From the NCBI RefSeq assembly GCF_001690655.1, contig NZ_LZHQ01000022.1, forward strand, positions 1 to 64,000: 64,000 bases of DNA, in the 5' to 3' direction. The translations under genes and the position numbers were made by a program. The notes under the pieces were generated by a model that saw nothing but the letters and a program-made list of their open reading frames with translations, had not been told where the DNA came from and searched no databases. Each line of letters opens with the position of its first letter. Within the stretch, counting starts at the first letter, position 1. This DNA is from Gilliamella sp. Occ3-1 (lineage in GTDB: Bacteria > Pseudomonadota > Gammaproteobacteria > Enterobacterales > Orbaceae). This document shows positions 9,373 through 19,789 of the stretch, one piece after another.

Positions 9373-10653
9373 TTATTCTTCGCTTAATCGTTTAAATTGT
9401 TCGAAATAATCAGGAAAAGTCTTCATTGTGCATTTAGGATCTAATATTGTCACAGGTGTATCTGAAAGCGCCACTAATGAAAAACACATAGCAATACGAT
9501 GATCATTATAGGTTTCGATTTCGGCATGGTTTAATTTAACTGGAGGAATAATAGTAATATAATCGTGACCTTCATCAACAGTTGCGCCAACCTTTCTTAA
9601 TTCAGTTGCCATCGCATATAAGCGATCAGTTTCTTTAACTCGCCAATTGTAAATATTACGAATTGTTGTTGGACCTTTAGCAAACAGCGCTGTTGTGGCG
9701 ATAGTCATTGCTGCATCTGGGATATGATTCATATCCATATCAACACCGTGTAATTCACCACGAGAGCATTGAATATAATCATCAGCCCAAATAACTTTAG
9801 CCCCCATTTTTTCAAGTACATGAGCAAATTGGGTATCGCCTTGTAAGCTATTTTTTCCAATGCCAGTTACTTTAACAGTACCGCCTTTAATTGCAGCCGC
9901 TGCTAAAAAATAAGAAGCAGAAGACGCATCGCCTTCAACTAAATAATCGCCTGGCGATTGATAACACTGATTAGCTTTAACAGTAAATTTTTGATAATTG
10001 TGATTGGTAACTAAAACACCAAACATAGCCATCATTTTGACTGTAATATCAATATAAGGTTTAGAAACAAGATCACCAATAATAGTAATTTCTGTGTATT
10101 GTTTTGCTAATGGCGCAGCCATTAATAGTGCAGTTAAAAATTGGCTAGATACCGAACCATCAACTTTGATATCACCACCTGTAAAACCGCCTTGAATATG
10201 TAGTGGTGGATAGCCTTCATTTTCAAGATAATCAATTTTAGCTCCACCTTGTCGCAAAGCATCGACCAAATGACCAATTGGGCGTTCTTTCATGCGAGGT
10301 TCGCCCGTTAACACAATATTATTATTTCCAAGACATAACGTAGCAGCTAAAGGACGCATTGCTGTGCCAGCATTACCCAAAAAAAGCTCTAATGCATGGT
10401 CGGATTGCAAAATACCGCCCACACCTTGCACATCACAAATCGTGCGATCGTGTGATAGTTGATACTTCACACCTAACGCTGCAAGCGCATCAAGCATATA
10501 ACGCACATCATCACTATCAAGTAAATTCGTTAACCGTGTATTACCTTTACTCAATGCTGATAGTAATAACGCACGATTAGAAACACTTTTTGAACCAGGC
10601 AAATTGATAGTACCATTAAATCTTTTTATCGGTTGTAATGTTAAGGATAACAT
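9373..10653 (-). CDS. aroA: 3-phosphoshikimate 1-carboxyvinyltransferase (EPSP synthase)
   Basis: A 426-residue enzyme of the shikimate pathway that joins shikimate-3-phosphate and phosphoenolpyruvate. The N-terminal [16 protein letters not shown], the [11 protein letters not shown] loop, [22 protein letters not shown] and C-terminal [14 protein letters not shown] are all present. The GNAGTAMRP sequence is that of the standard glyphosate-sensitive class I enzyme. GAGAG lies before the ATG. It is the middle gene of a likely XRE-aroA-cmk run (gaps of 21 and 1 bases). serC, the usual upstream partner in E. coli, is not here. Confidence 0.97.
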   Translation of the reverse strand: MLSLTLQPIKRFNGTINLPGSKSVSNRALLLSALSKGNTRLTNLLDSDDVRYMLDALAALGVKYQLSHDRTICDVQGVGGILQSDHALELFLGNAGTAMRPLAATLCLGNNNIVLTGEPRMKERPIGHLVDALRQGGAKIDYLENEGYPPLHIQGGFTGGDIKVDGSVSSQFLTALLMAAPLAKQYTEITIIGDLVSKPYIDITVKMMAMFGVLVTNHNYQKFTVKANQCYQSPGDYLVEGDASSASYFLAAAAIKGGTVKVTGIGKNSLQGDTQFAHVLEKMGAKVIWADDYIQCSRGELHGVDMDMNHIPDAAMTIATTALFAKGPTTIRNIYNWRVKETDRLYAMATELRKVGATVDEGHDYITIIPPVKLNHAEIETYNDHRIAMCFSLVALSDTPVTILDPKCTMKTFPDYFEQFKRLSEE

Positions 10654-10674
10654 AAGGACTCTCTTTAATATTCT

Positions 10675-11547
10675 TTAAAATTTCTCTAACGTCGCTTTCA
10701 ATAAATCAATTGCTTGCTTATCTTTAGCACTATTTTCCCATAACTTATCAAATAAATGGCGATACCGTTTAATTGCCTCATAAGATGACGTAATCGATGC
10801 AATACCGGTAGTAACATTAGGTAACTCACCTAATCGAAATGGGCTCATTGCTAATGAAATAGGATTCCCATCTTGATAAAAAATCTGAAAAGCAATTGAC
10901 GGAATAGCTTCTTGTGTAATAGCAATTGTTGGCGCAAGAGATTGTTGTTCAATTAACTGAATTAAGTGATAAACTTCTTTGCGTGCTAGTAGCATTCTTT
11001 CCGATTTTTTACCCGGCGAAATAGTTAAATTACCAACCAAACCAATATGTAAAAAACGTTCTACATTACGTAAACTGATTAAATTAATAACTTTTGGAAT
11101 TGATTGACAGAACTGAGTTTTACGATCTTTTAAAATGGATAAGGTAGTGGCATATTTTTGAGGATCAGCGGGTTTACTCGATTCATTTAACATCATCGCT
11201 AAATGAGACAAATAATCAGAAGAAGTTAATAAAAAGGAAAAAGGATCGAAATGAGAATAGATATGAGTTGATTGCTCTTCTAATTGACGCATACGTTCAA
11301 AAAAGCCTTCACCACTCGAATAGTATTCAGTATCAATGCCAAGTAAACTAGCAAAAGACGTATCAAGTAAGGAAGCCAATCGCTCTAGAGTTTCAATTTT
11401 AACGATCTCACCTTTTTCTAACCGATATACTGCTGCTCTTGAAATTTTAAGACTTTCTGCAACATCTTCAGCCCTCAAAGAGGCAGCAATCCGATACGCA
11501 CGCAGACGCTGACCTATAGCACAATAATCAATCGATCCAGTAATCAT
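10675..11547 (-). CDS. XRE-family helix-turn-helix transcriptional regulator
   Basis: A 290-residue protein with an N-terminal Cro/CI-type HTH at about residues 11-65: IGQRLRAYRIAASLRAEDVAESLKISRAAVYRLEKGEIVKIETLERLASLL. The remaining ~220 residues, predicted to be mixed helical, resemble no domain I can name and may sense a ligand. No membrane segment is visible. It lies 21 bases upstream of aroA on the same strand, so it may be co-transcribed with aroA-cmk or may be separately regulated. Its targets cannot be read from the sequence. Confidence 0.85.
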   Translation of the reverse strand: MITGSIDYCAIGQRLRAYRIAASLRAEDVAESLKISRAAVYRLEKGEIVKIETLERLASLLDTSFASLLGIDTEYYSSGEGFFERMRQLEEQSTHIYSHFDPFSFLLTSSDYLSHLAMMLNESSKPADPQKYATTLSILKDRKTQFCQSIPKVINLISLRNVERFLHIGLVGNLTISPGKKSERMLLARKEVYHLIQLIEQQSLAPTIAITQEAIPSIAFQIFYQDGNPISLAMSPFRLGELPNVTTGIASITSSYEAIKRYRHLFDKLWENSAKDKQAIDLLKATLEKF

Positions 11548-11678
11548 AATACACTCAAACTATTAGGATTTTGGCAGTGTATCACAAGGTGATAGCAATG
11601 CCAATTTTTGGCAAAATGTTTTATTCCTATCTAAGTTTTTTCTCCTATTGAATTAACTTTTCTATTATTTATAACAAT

Positions 11679-14588
11679 TTATTTAGTTTGTGACTGTAGT
11701 AATATAGCCTGCAAAGCTGATGCATTCTTATATTCGGTATACTCAGTTATTGCTTGTGGCTGCTTTAATATATCAGTTGTATTGCCAAGTACTTGTGATG
11801 CCATTACAAATCCGTTAGGTTGCATTACTGAACGTTTATAAAAATCAATCAAATCTTGCTTAGTGATTTTTTGCAATTGCTCGATTTTTTTATCCTTTGA
11901 ATCAAACGCAAAACGTGAATTACGGTAGTCAGGCATATAACGACCAAACTCCTCATCCAATGTTTGCGGAGGCATTTTCAATTCATCAAGTACCGCTTTT
12001 TTATATTGTTCAATATCTTTTTTCGATAATGCTTGCAATTTATTCAGCATAACTGGATAAAATTCTTGGTAGCGTTTAATTAAATAAGCCGGATCATATT
12101 GATTACTTTGGATGATAAAACTCATTCCCGACGAATCACCAACCGTAATAGGCTCTGCAAATACAGCATAACCAAGTTGCTCATTGGTGCGTAACTGATC
12201 ATAAAACCAAGGTGAAATAATTTTAGAAAGAGTATAACTTATCATGCTACTACTAATTCGATCATAACCCATTGGAATATAGCTCATCATTAAAGCATTA
12301 TCAGTGCTTTTTGCATGTTGAGTTATTTTAGCCTCTAACGAGTTTTTAATCTGAATATTATTAACAGGAGTAAATTCAACATCACGCACTAATGTTTTCT
12401 GGATGGCATGATAAAGATCTAAAGAGTCCTCGTTAGACAAATTACCCAAGCTAAGCATATAAGGTACTGAGTGAGTTAATAAGTTATCACGGTAAGCTAA
12501 CACATCATTAATGGTCATATTTGCTGTAATTTGTCGTTTTTCATCTCGTTCAAAATAATGCGGTAATACCGACAATGCATTAATAGGATTAACCGCTAAC
12601 CGATAACTCTTAGCATGATCGGCTTTATCCAATTCTTGCAAATACCAAGATTTAGCTAATGCTAAACTTTGCTCATCAATAGTGGCCTTGCGATAGTTAT
12701 CAAGTATGGCCGTAACCATTTTTGGTAAATGCTGACTAAAACCGCTGGCTGAAATCATTAAGCCATTATCATTACCAGTTGATAATGAAATACCAGCAAC
12801 TCCAGCCTGAAATCGTAATTGTTCTAAATTACGACTAACAATATAATCAAGCAGATTAAAAGCAACCACAGCTTTTACGTCGCTAGTAGCCTGATTATTG
12901 CGTAATGAAACAACAATAGCAGCTTTAGGTTCATTTTTAAAATACTGGCTAGCAAAATGAATATGATTACCGCGCTTACTAAATTTTTCAGGTTGCGCTT
13001 GATTACGATTTTGTTTTAAAATCGTAAAATTATCAGGTATATAAGGATTGAGCTCAGGCAAACTAAATGTAAAATTTTTGCCTAGTGCTAACCAACTTGC
13101 TTTTTGCTCGCTAGTGATATTATCAATTTTATAAGGCGCATCGACAAAATAAGCAGTTTTATTGGTAGTTTGGTTTGGCGAAATCACCCAAATTCTAGCA
13201 TTATTGGCAGTCAAACTTTTTAAACGTGCTGTAATAGCTGATTTATCAAAATGAGTAGCAACATAATCTGAATTTAACACATTTTGAACTGGATACAACA
13301 ACATTTGATCTGATAGCCATTCTACATATGACATATCACGCTCGACATCTTGATATTTAAACTCTAACGCTAATACCTTTTGAATCTCTTGATAATAAGC
13401 GTCAGAAATGCCCTCTTTTTGAATCAACTGTAAATAATTAAAAATAGCGCCAATAACTTTATCTTTTTGAGCAAGTCCATCGTCGGTTAAACTCACATTA
13501 ATACTCAATATACCACTATTACCATAACGGATAGGATTGATAGATGAACTAATTCCTTCAATTAAACCTTGTTTTTGTAACTGATCAGACAACGTATTAT
13601 GACTACTGTTACAGATTAAATAAGTAATATACTCATCGGTTTTATCAGCAAATTTAGCCAAGTTATTTTCAATCGGAAACTGTAAAAACAATAGCTTTTT
13701 GGGTTGTGCTGGTACCATAGAAATTTGTTTATTTAACACATTTGGTGTTATAGCGGGTTTATCAACTATTGGGGCATTAATATTTTTATTAGGGATTTTA
13801 CCAAAACTATTTTCAGCTAATTTTGTCAATTTATTGATCGACTGATTGCTATACATCACTCCAACCATAATATTGGCTGAATAATAATCTTTATGAAAAT
13901 TCACTAAAGCATCTTGTAATTTACTATTTTCTTTATCACTTAACGTTTCTAAATTACCGCCTGAAAATTGAGAAGCTGGATGGTTTTGATTAATTGTTTC
14001 AGAATCAACTTGCCCGATCCTAAAACCATCATTTGATCTGGCCATTGTCAATTCAGCGTTAACTGCATTACGTTCTTTATCGGCATATTTAGGATCTAAA
14101 TTGGGCTCAGCAATAGCATCAGCTAAATAATCCAGTGCTTTATCAAATGCGCTATTTTCAACTTCAAAATAAAAAGCCGTTCTATGTGCCGCAGTGCTAG
14201 CATTATAACTTCCCGAATGACGACTTAAAAATTGAGAAAAGCTTGCTGGTTCTGGATAATTTTTCGATCCCATTAATACCATATGTTCAGCATAATGAGC
14301 CAACCCTTGCTGCTCTTTGGGATCTTGCAACGAGCCGACAGGCAGTGCTAATGATGCCAGTGATTTTACAGCATTAGGATCTGAAACAAGTAACACTCGC
14401 ATTTTATTTGCTAGCTCAACCACTTCATATTGACGCTTATCGCGCTCGCTTTGCTGAACTTTTTCTAACAAAACTGGGCTCACAAGCTTATTTTCAATAG
14501 CAAACAATATCGGTGAAGTAGTCATAGTTAATAATCCAATAACACTACTAATTATTAAATTGACTATTTTTTTATTTTTCAAATCCAT
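11679..14588 (-). CDS. ptrA: Pitrilysin (protease III), periplasmic M16 metalloprotease
   Basis: A ~969-residue insulinase-family zinc protease (E. coli PtrA 962) that degrades small polypeptides in the periplasm. An N-terminal signal sequence (basic KNKK, then a hydrophobic run) precedes four M16 domains. The inverted zinc motif HYAEH is at residues 98-102, and the third ligand Glu in ERNAVNAE is near residue 179, 81 residues after the first His as in E. coli. Further match is seen in GGNLETLSDKENS and LGYAVFAEPITVGDSSGMSF. I use the ATG at 14588; a GTG three codons upstream overlaps the weak GAG ribosome site. In E. coli ptrA sits within recBCD; here it is alone beside prfC. Confidence 0.94.
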   Translation of the reverse strand: MDLKNKKIVNLIISSVIGLLTMTTSPILFAIENKLVSPVLLEKVQQSERDKRQYEVVELANKMRVLLVSDPNAVKSLASLALPVGSLQDPKEQQGLAHYAEHMVLMGSKNYPEPASFSQFLSRHSGSYNASTAAHRTAFYFEVENSAFDKALDYLADAIAEPNLDPKYADKERNAVNAELTMARSNDGFRIGQVDSETINQNHPASQFSGGNLETLSDKENSKLQDALVNFHKDYYSANIMVGVMYSNQSINKLTKLAENSFGKIPNKNINAPIVDKPAITPNVLNKQISMVPAQPKKLLFLQFPIENNLAKFADKTDEYITYLICNSSHNTLSDQLQKQGLIEGISSSINPIRYGNSGILSINVSLTDDGLAQKDKVIGAIFNYLQLIQKEGISDAYYQEIQKVLALEFKYQDVERDMSYVEWLSDQMLLYPVQNVLNSDYVATHFDKSAITARLKSLTANNARIWVISPNQTTNKTAYFVDAPYKIDNITSEQKASWLALGKNFTFSLPELNPYIPDNFTILKQNRNQAQPEKFSKRGNHIHFASQYFKNEPKAAIVVSLRNNQATSDVKAVVAFNLLDYIVSRNLEQLRFQAGVAGISLSTGNDNGLMISASGFSQHLPKMVTAILDNYRKATIDEQSLALAKSWYLQELDKADHAKSYRLAVNPINALSVLPHYFERDEKRQITANMTINDVLAYRDNLLTHSVPYMLSLGNLSNEDSLDLYHAIQKTLVRDVEFTPVNNIQIKNSLEAKITQHAKSTDNALMMSYIPMGYDRISSSMISYTLSKIISPWFYDQLRTNEQLGYAVFAEPITVGDSSGMSFIIQSNQYDPAYLIKRYQEFYPVMLNKLQALSKKDIEQYKKAVLDELKMPPQTLDEEFGRYMPDYRNSRFAFDSKDKKIEQLQKITKQDLIDFYKRSVMQPNGFVMASQVLGNTTDILKQPQAITEYTEYKNASALQAILLQSQTK

Positions 14589-14701
14589 AATATTCACTCG
14601 CTTGACTTTATCATCAAAAAAATACGGTTAAAAAGAAAGAAGCGGATGTATCAAAATGCTTAAACATAATGATAGATTCCGCTATTTTGTGATGAATACA
14701 A

Positions 14702-16294
14702 TTAATGTTCTCGAGTTTTTCTAAACTCAATATCAGGATATCTTTCTTGAGTTAAATTTAAATTAACCATGCTTGGCGCAATATAAGAAAGGTTATCACC
14801 ACCATCTAATGCCAAATTCTGTTCGCATTTACGTTTAAACTCTTCCAGTTTTTTCACATCTGAGCACTCAACCCAACGCGCTGTTGTCACATTAACTGGC
14901 TCATAAATGGCTTCAACGTTATACTCTGATTTTAATCGAGCAACCACCACATCAAACTGTAAAACCCCTACAGCACCCACAATTAAGTCATTATTGGTTA
15001 ATGGGCGAAACACTTGTACAGCACCCTCTTCGGACAATTGAACTAACCCCTTTAATAACTGCTTTTGTTTAAGTGGATCTTTAAGACGAATTCGACGAAA
15101 CAGTTCTGGTGCAAAGTTAGGAATGCCTGTAAATTTTAGATCTTCACCTTGTGTAAAGGTATCACCAATTTGAATGGTGCCATGATTATGTAAACCAATG
15201 ATATCACCAGCATAGGCTTCTTCAACCTGTTCACGATCACCTGCCATAAACGTTAAGGCGTCAGAAATATTGATATCTTTAGCAATACGTACATGTCGTA
15301 ACTTCATGCCCTTTTCATATTTACCCGATACAATGCGCATAAATGCAACGCGGTCACGATGTTTAGGATCCATATTGGCTTGAATTTTAAAAACAAAGCC
15401 ACTGAATTTTTCTTCTGATGATTCAACTTCACGCTTATCAGTTTGACGAGGTTGAGGAGTTGGTGCCCAAGCAGTTAAACCATCAAGCATATGATCAACG
15501 CCAAAATTACCCAATGCCGTACCAAAAAAGACTGGTGTTAAATCGCCTGACAAGAAAGCATCTAAATCAAATTCGTTTGATGCTCCTTGCACTAATTCAA
15601 GTTCTTCACGCAGTTGCTGTGCTAAATCATCACCCACCGCTAAATCCAAATCAGGGTTAGTTAACCCTTTAATAATTCGGACATCTTGTATTGTATGACC
15701 TTGCCCTGATTGGTAAAGGTAAGTTTCGTCTTTAGCTAAATGGTAAACACCTTTAAATAACTTGCCACAACCAATCGGCCAAGTAATAGGGGCGCACATA
15801 ATATTTAACTCGTTTTCAACCTCATCAAGCAGTTCCATAGGATCGCGAATATCACGGTCTAACTTATTCATAAAGGTTAAAATTGGTGTATTGCGTAATC
15901 GTGTCACTTCCATCAATTTACGTGTACGATCTTCAACCCCTTTTGCTGCATCAATCACCATCAAACAACTATCAACCGCTGTTAACGTACGGTAAGTATC
16001 TTCAGAAAAATCCTCGTGCCCAGGAGTGTCTAATAAATTAACTAAGCAATCATTATAAGGAAACTGCATCACAGATGTAGTAATTGAAATACCACGCTGC
16101 TTTTCCATTTCCATCCAGTCTGACTTAGCATGCTGGGCATTAGCGCCACGGCCTTTAACTGTACCAGCTGTTTGAATTGCATGACCAAATAACAATACTT
16201 TTTCGGTAATGGTTGTTTTACCAGCATCGGGGTGAGAAATAATTGCAAAAGTGCGACGTGCATTAACTTCGTCTAAATAAGCTTGTTCTGTCAT
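14702..16294 (-). CDS. prfC: Peptide chain release factor 3
   Basis: A 530-residue GTPase (E. coli RF3 529) that recycles RF1 and RF2 from the ribosome after peptide release. The G1 motif [10 protein letters not shown], switch region [14 protein letters not shown]3 DTPGHEDF and G4 NKLDRD are intact, followed by the EF-Tu-like domain 2 and a C-terminal domain with [11 protein letters not shown] and [11 protein letters not shown]. There is no obvious partner gene: it diverges from ilvY across ~200 bases. Confidence 0.97.
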   Translation of the reverse strand: MTEQAYLDEVNARRTFAIISHPDAGKTTITEKVLLFGHAIQTAGTVKGRGANAQHAKSDWMEMEKQRGISITTSVMQFPYNDCLVNLLDTPGHEDFSEDTYRTLTAVDSCLMVIDAAKGVEDRTRKLMEVTRLRNTPILTFMNKLDRDIRDPMELLDEVENELNIMCAPITWPIGCGKLFKGVYHLAKDETYLYQSGQGHTIQDVRIIKGLTNPDLDLAVGDDLAQQLREELELVQGASNEFDLDAFLSGDLTPVFFGTALGNFGVDHMLDGLTAWAPTPQPRQTDKREVESSEEKFSGFVFKIQANMDPKHRDRVAFMRIVSGKYEKGMKLRHVRIAKDINISDALTFMAGDREQVEEAYAGDIIGLHNHGTIQIGDTFTQGEDLKFTGIPNFAPELFRRIRLKDPLKQKQLLKGLVQLSEEGAVQVFRPLTNNDLIVGAVGVLQFDVVVARLKSEYNVEAIYEPVNVTTARWVECSDVKKLEEFKRKCEQNLALDGGDNLSYIAPSMVNLNLTQERYPDIEFRKTREH

Positions 16295-16496
16295 AAAACT
16301 GTTTTAACTCACACAAAAATAATCACATATTTTAGCAGATATCTGTCTGCTTTGCTATTGATGTTATATGCAACGTTAGTTGCCTTATTTATTTATCTAT
16401 GCATAATATCTATTGTAATAAGCAATGCACAATTTGCTGCTTCTTGTAAAAAAGTTTCAGGAAAGTATGTGTTTAAGTATAAAACCGGAATTTACT

Positions 16497-17399
16497 ATGA
16501 ACATTCGTGATTTAAAATTATACTTACATTTATGCAAAACCTGTCACTTTGGTATAACGGCAAATGCTATGCATGTTAGTCCATCAACCTTATCAAGACA
16601 GATCCAACGACTTGAAGAACATTTTGGTCATCCGCTATTTATTCGCGACAACAGGCAAGTGAAAATCACTTCGGAAGGTGAAAAAGTTAAACGTTTTGCT
16701 CAACAAATAATAAATATGTACCAACAGCTAAAACATGATTTAGATCAATCAAACCAACTGGTTGTTGGTGAACTTGCTCTCTTTTGTTCAGTCACCGCTG
16801 CATATAGCCATTTACCAGAAATACTTGATCGCTTTAGAATGCACTATCCACTGATTGAAATCAAACTATCAACGGGTGATGCAGCTGACGCCGTAAAAAA
16901 AATACAAGCAAATGAAGCCGATTTAGCTATAGCAGGCAAACCAAAGCAGCTCCCTACAGGTATTGAGTTTTTAAAATTTGGCGAAATTGAAATGGTCTTG
17001 CTGATTCCTAAACTTAATAGCACATTTAGCGATAAATTACATCAAAAACAGCCTGACTGGCACAATATTCCCTTTATATTGCCTAAACATGGCCCTAGTC
17101 GCCACCGTATTGATTTATGGTTTAAGCAAAGAAAAATCTTTAATCCCAAAATTTATGCTACAGTCGCAGGACATGAAGCCATTGTATCAATGGTAGCTTT
17201 AGGTTGTGGAGTAGCCTTATTACCTAAAGTTGTAATGGATAATAGCCCAGAACGAATAAGAGAGCGCATAACCGAATGGTCAACAACCTTAATGGAGCCT
17301 TTTGATGTTGGCATCTGTGTACAAAAAAGAAGATTATCTGAAAAAATCATTGCCGCTTTTTGGACAATTTGCAATCTCAATTTACCTAATAACCAATAA
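16497..17399 (+). CDS. ilvY: LysR-family regulator IlvY
   Basis: A 300-residue LysR-type activator closely matching E. coli IlvY, which turns on ilvC (acetohydroxyacid isomeroreductase) in response to acetolactate or acetohydroxybutyrate. The N-terminal HTH contains AMHVSPSTLSRQIQRLEEHFG, followed by LFIRDNR; the effector domain has FCSVTAAYSHLPEILDRFR and KLSTGDAADAV, all near-identical to IlvY. I start at MNIRDLK, as in the family; a 24-codon extension upstream has no family support. In enterobacteria ilvY and ilvC are divergent neighbours; here the divergent neighbour is prfC and ilvC is not in the window. Confidence 0.93.
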   Translation: MNIRDLKLYLHLCKTCHFGITANAMHVSPSTLSRQIQRLEEHFGHPLFIRDNRQVKITSEGEKVKRFAQQIINMYQQLKHDLDQSNQLVVGELALFCSVTAAYSHLPEILDRFRMHYPLIEIKLSTGDAADAVKKIQANEADLAIAGKPKQLPTGIEFLKFGEIEMVLLIPKLNSTFSDKLHQKQPDWHNIPFILPKHGPSRHRIDLWFKQRKIFNPKIYATVAGHEAIVSMVALGCGVALLPKVVMDNSPERIRERITEWSTTLMEPFDVGICVQKRRLSEKIIAAFWTICNLNLPNNQ

Positions 17400-17522
17400 C
17401 AAAAATATAGTGTATAATCATATAGCAAAAAATTAAAGCAGTATAACGTATTAATTAACATATAAAATACTGTGTTTTTATAAATTTTTATGTAACAGAA
17501 TATCATTGCAATGGAATTGAAA

Positions 17523-19703
17523 ATGGAAAAGATAAAATTAAGAACTTTAGTCTCATTGATATTTTTTTCGGCTATTACCATGCCATTAGCGGCACAGTCC
17601 AATACCACAAAAAAAAACACATCTAAAATAAACACTGGTACCATCGAAAATAATATAGAAGCCAACATCAAAACGGCAACCGCGATAGCGACAACAAATA
17701 ATACTAATATTGTGACTAGCAATAATACACCTTCCATGATTGATAAAACAATAAAAAAACCACAGTGGCTAGTCCGAAGTACATTGACCTATTATGATGG
17801 CGATAGCAACGATCTTGTTACCGCTGGACTCGGTTTTACGCCATTATCAACTACCATTATCACGCCTAAGGTTGAAATTCTAGCTAAACCGAACTTTCAA
17901 GAACGTCGTCAAGCCAAACTAAATCGCTATATTGATACAAAAATTGGCGAAGGAACACTATTTGGTTTTAGAAAACAAGAACTAACTCCCTTATTTGACG
18001 GTAAAATCGCAGGAACTGAAATATTTGCCATACAAAAACAAGACAGTGTTGGCATGTTACTACAAATTCCGCTTGATTTTAACAAAAATAAACCCTGTAT
18101 TATTGCCATACCTAGCAGTGATTCGGATGGAATATTAAATGCCAAAGATATACAAATTCGTGGATTATGGGGTCTTCGTCACAACTGTGCAGTAGTTTAT
18201 AACGACAAAGGACTAGGTAACGGCATTTATGATATTGAACGCAAACTTGGGTTCACCGTTTGGGGAGAAGTACAAAGCGGTAACATCTTATTCTCTCCTT
18301 CGATTAAGAACAAAGAAAAATATATTAAAAAATATCCCCATCGCTATGCTACAAAACAACTGCACTCACAACTCAATGCCGAAGCTCGCTGGGGGGAACA
18401 TGTATTAAAATCCATAGAATTTGCCTTTTATGAACTTAATAGTATGTTTTCCTCTAATGACCAAGCTATATTCAACAAAGACAACACTCTCGTTTTGGTC
18501 TATGGCGCAAGCGATGGTGGTGGAGCAGCATTAAAAGCTGGAGAATTAGACGACCAAAATATAATTAACGGCATTGTTGCAGTTAATCCACAAATTCAAC
18601 CAAATCTTGACAAAGCCTCAATTAAACTCAAAATCGGCAACAACAACTCGCAAAAGTTAGAAGCCAAATCTATTGCTAATTACAGTGCTTATGGTGCGTT
18701 ATATATACCATGTGCCATACCAGCCATAACAGCTTATAAAGAAGATGCTTATGTACCTTATGCGGATTATTTTCTTTATTCACAAGAGCGCTGTAACGCC
18801 CTTAAAAAAGCAAAGTTACTGACTACAGGAACACCAAAAGAAGCGCTAGAAAAACTACATAAAAAAGGTTGGACACCAGAAATGGACATCCAACTACCTT
18901 ATTTTTACTACACTGAATCCATTGGTCTACCTTATCAATATATTAGTGCTTATGGCAAATATAGTGTCACCGAAAATATGTGCAATTTTTCGGTAGCAAG
19001 CACCCAGCAAAACCCAATTAACAACACAGGAAAAGTTGCACCATTAAAAGAAATTTCGTTTGAACAAATATGGGGAATGGCTAACGGTCATTTACCGCTT
19101 TGGAATGGCCGTAATGCAACGGTTTTGGATCTAGTTGAAAACGAAGATCTTAACACTCCAAGACGTGAATTTTATTCTAGCTCGCAAACAAAAAATACTA
19201 TTGATTATGGCACCAAAGGGTCGATCTGTGTTTATGAAAAATCACAAGAACCACGAGTTAACGAAGGCATAAAACAAGTTATGGCATCGGGTAACTTACA
19301 TGGTATAAAAACCTTTATTGTCCATGGTCGGAACAATGTTAAACAATTACCAAACTATACATCGCGCGCTTATGTCGCATTAAACAGCTTGGTAGAAGGT
19401 AAACAATCACAACTGCGATACATTGAAGTAGAAAATGCCAGCTACTTAGATGGCAGAGCCCCATTTGACAACACATTACTACCAATTGATTATTATGGCG
19501 AAGATGCCATCGAGTGGTTATGGGCTAACTTAACCAACAACGCTACGCTACCAGTAAGCCAAGTTGTACATACTAAAACTCGTGGAGGTAAAAGTGGTTA
19601 TGCGCCACAAATAACCAACAACAACCTAAAACCGATAGCCCAAACGCCAAATAGCAACAGCATTATCCAAAAAGAGGATGGCAAACTGATATTGCCTAAT
19701 TAA
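17523..19703 (+). CDS. Secreted 3-hydroxybutyrate-oligomer hydrolase-like protein
   Basis: A 726-residue protein of the D-(-)-3-hydroxybutyrate oligomer hydrolase family, which cleaves short 3-hydroxybutyrate oligomers to monomers. A signal peptide (KIKLRTLVSLIFFSAITMPLAAQS) is followed by a Thr/Asn-rich linker of ~65 residues and the hydrolase domain. Family marks are DLVTAGLGFT, PCIIAIPSSDSDG, GLRHNCAVVYNDKGLGNG, HSQLNAEARWG and the nucleophile Ser330 in GASDGGGAA, where relatives have SNGGGA. I start at the second ATG because GGA lies 7 bases upstream of it. No polyhydroxybutyrate synthesis or storage gene is near, so substrate may come from outside. A carboxylesterase of other specificity remains possible. 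Confidence 0.8.
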   Translation: MEKIKLRTLVSLIFFSAITMPLAAQSNTTKKNTSKINTGTIENNIEANIKTATAIATTNNTNIVTSNNTPSMIDKTIKKPQWLVRSTLTYYDGDSNDLVTAGLGFTPLSTTIITPKVEILAKPNFQERRQAKLNRYIDTKIGEGTLFGFRKQELTPLFDGKIAGTEIFAIQKQDSVGMLLQIPLDFNKNKPCIIAIPSSDSDGILNAKDIQIRGLWGLRHNCAVVYNDKGLGNGIYDIERKLGFTVWGEVQSGNILFSPSIKNKEKYIKKYPHRYATKQLHSQLNAEARWGEHVLKSIEFAFYELNSMFSSNDQAIFNKDNTLVLVYGASDGGGAALKAGELDDQNIINGIVAVNPQIQPNLDKASIKLKIGNNNSQKLEAKSIANYSAYGALYIPCAIPAITAYKEDAYVPYADYFLYSQERCNALKKAKLLTTGTPKEALEKLHKKGWTPEMDIQLPYFYYTESIGLPYQYISAYGKYSVTENMCNFSVASTQQNPINNTGKVAPLKEISFEQIWGMANGHLPLWNGRNATVLDLVENEDLNTPRREFYSSSQTKNTIDYGTKGSICVYEKSQEPRVNEGIKQVMASGNLHGIKTFIVHGRNNVKQLPNYTSRAYVALNSLVEGKQSQLRYIEVENASYLDGRAPFDNTLLPIDYYGEDAIEWLWANLTNNATLPVSQVVHTKTRGGKSGYAPQITNNNLKPIAQTPNSNSIIQKEDGKLILPN

Positions 19704-19720
19704 CAGCAAATATTCAAAAT

Positions 19721-19756
19721 GCTACTGGTTTAAGCACAGCGGCTTGAACTGGTAGC
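19721..19756 (+). other. 15-bp hairpin in the 3' UTR before the terminator
   Basis: GCTACTGGTTTAAGC (19721-19735) and GCTTGAACTGGTAGC (19742-19756) can form a 15-bp RNA stem, with three G-U pairs, around a 6-base loop. It lies directly upstream of a separate terminator hairpin. It may protect the mRNA 3' end or be a site for processing. Confidence 0.6.
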
Positions 19757-19766
19757 ACCAAAACTC

Positions 19767-19789
19767 AGCTTAGCTAGAGCTAAGCTTTT
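19767..19789 (+). terminator. Terminator after the 3-hydroxybutyrate-oligomer hydrolase-like gene
   Basis: AGCTTAGC and GCTAAGCT form an 8-bp stem around TAGA, ending in a short T run. It overlaps the 3' end of the convergent acpH gene. Confidence 0.78.

Noticed and set aside
17153..17737. Open minus-strand frame opposite the end of ilvY
   Set aside because: It is antisense to well-conserved ilvY and runs into hydrophobic low-complexity sequence; it has no family features.
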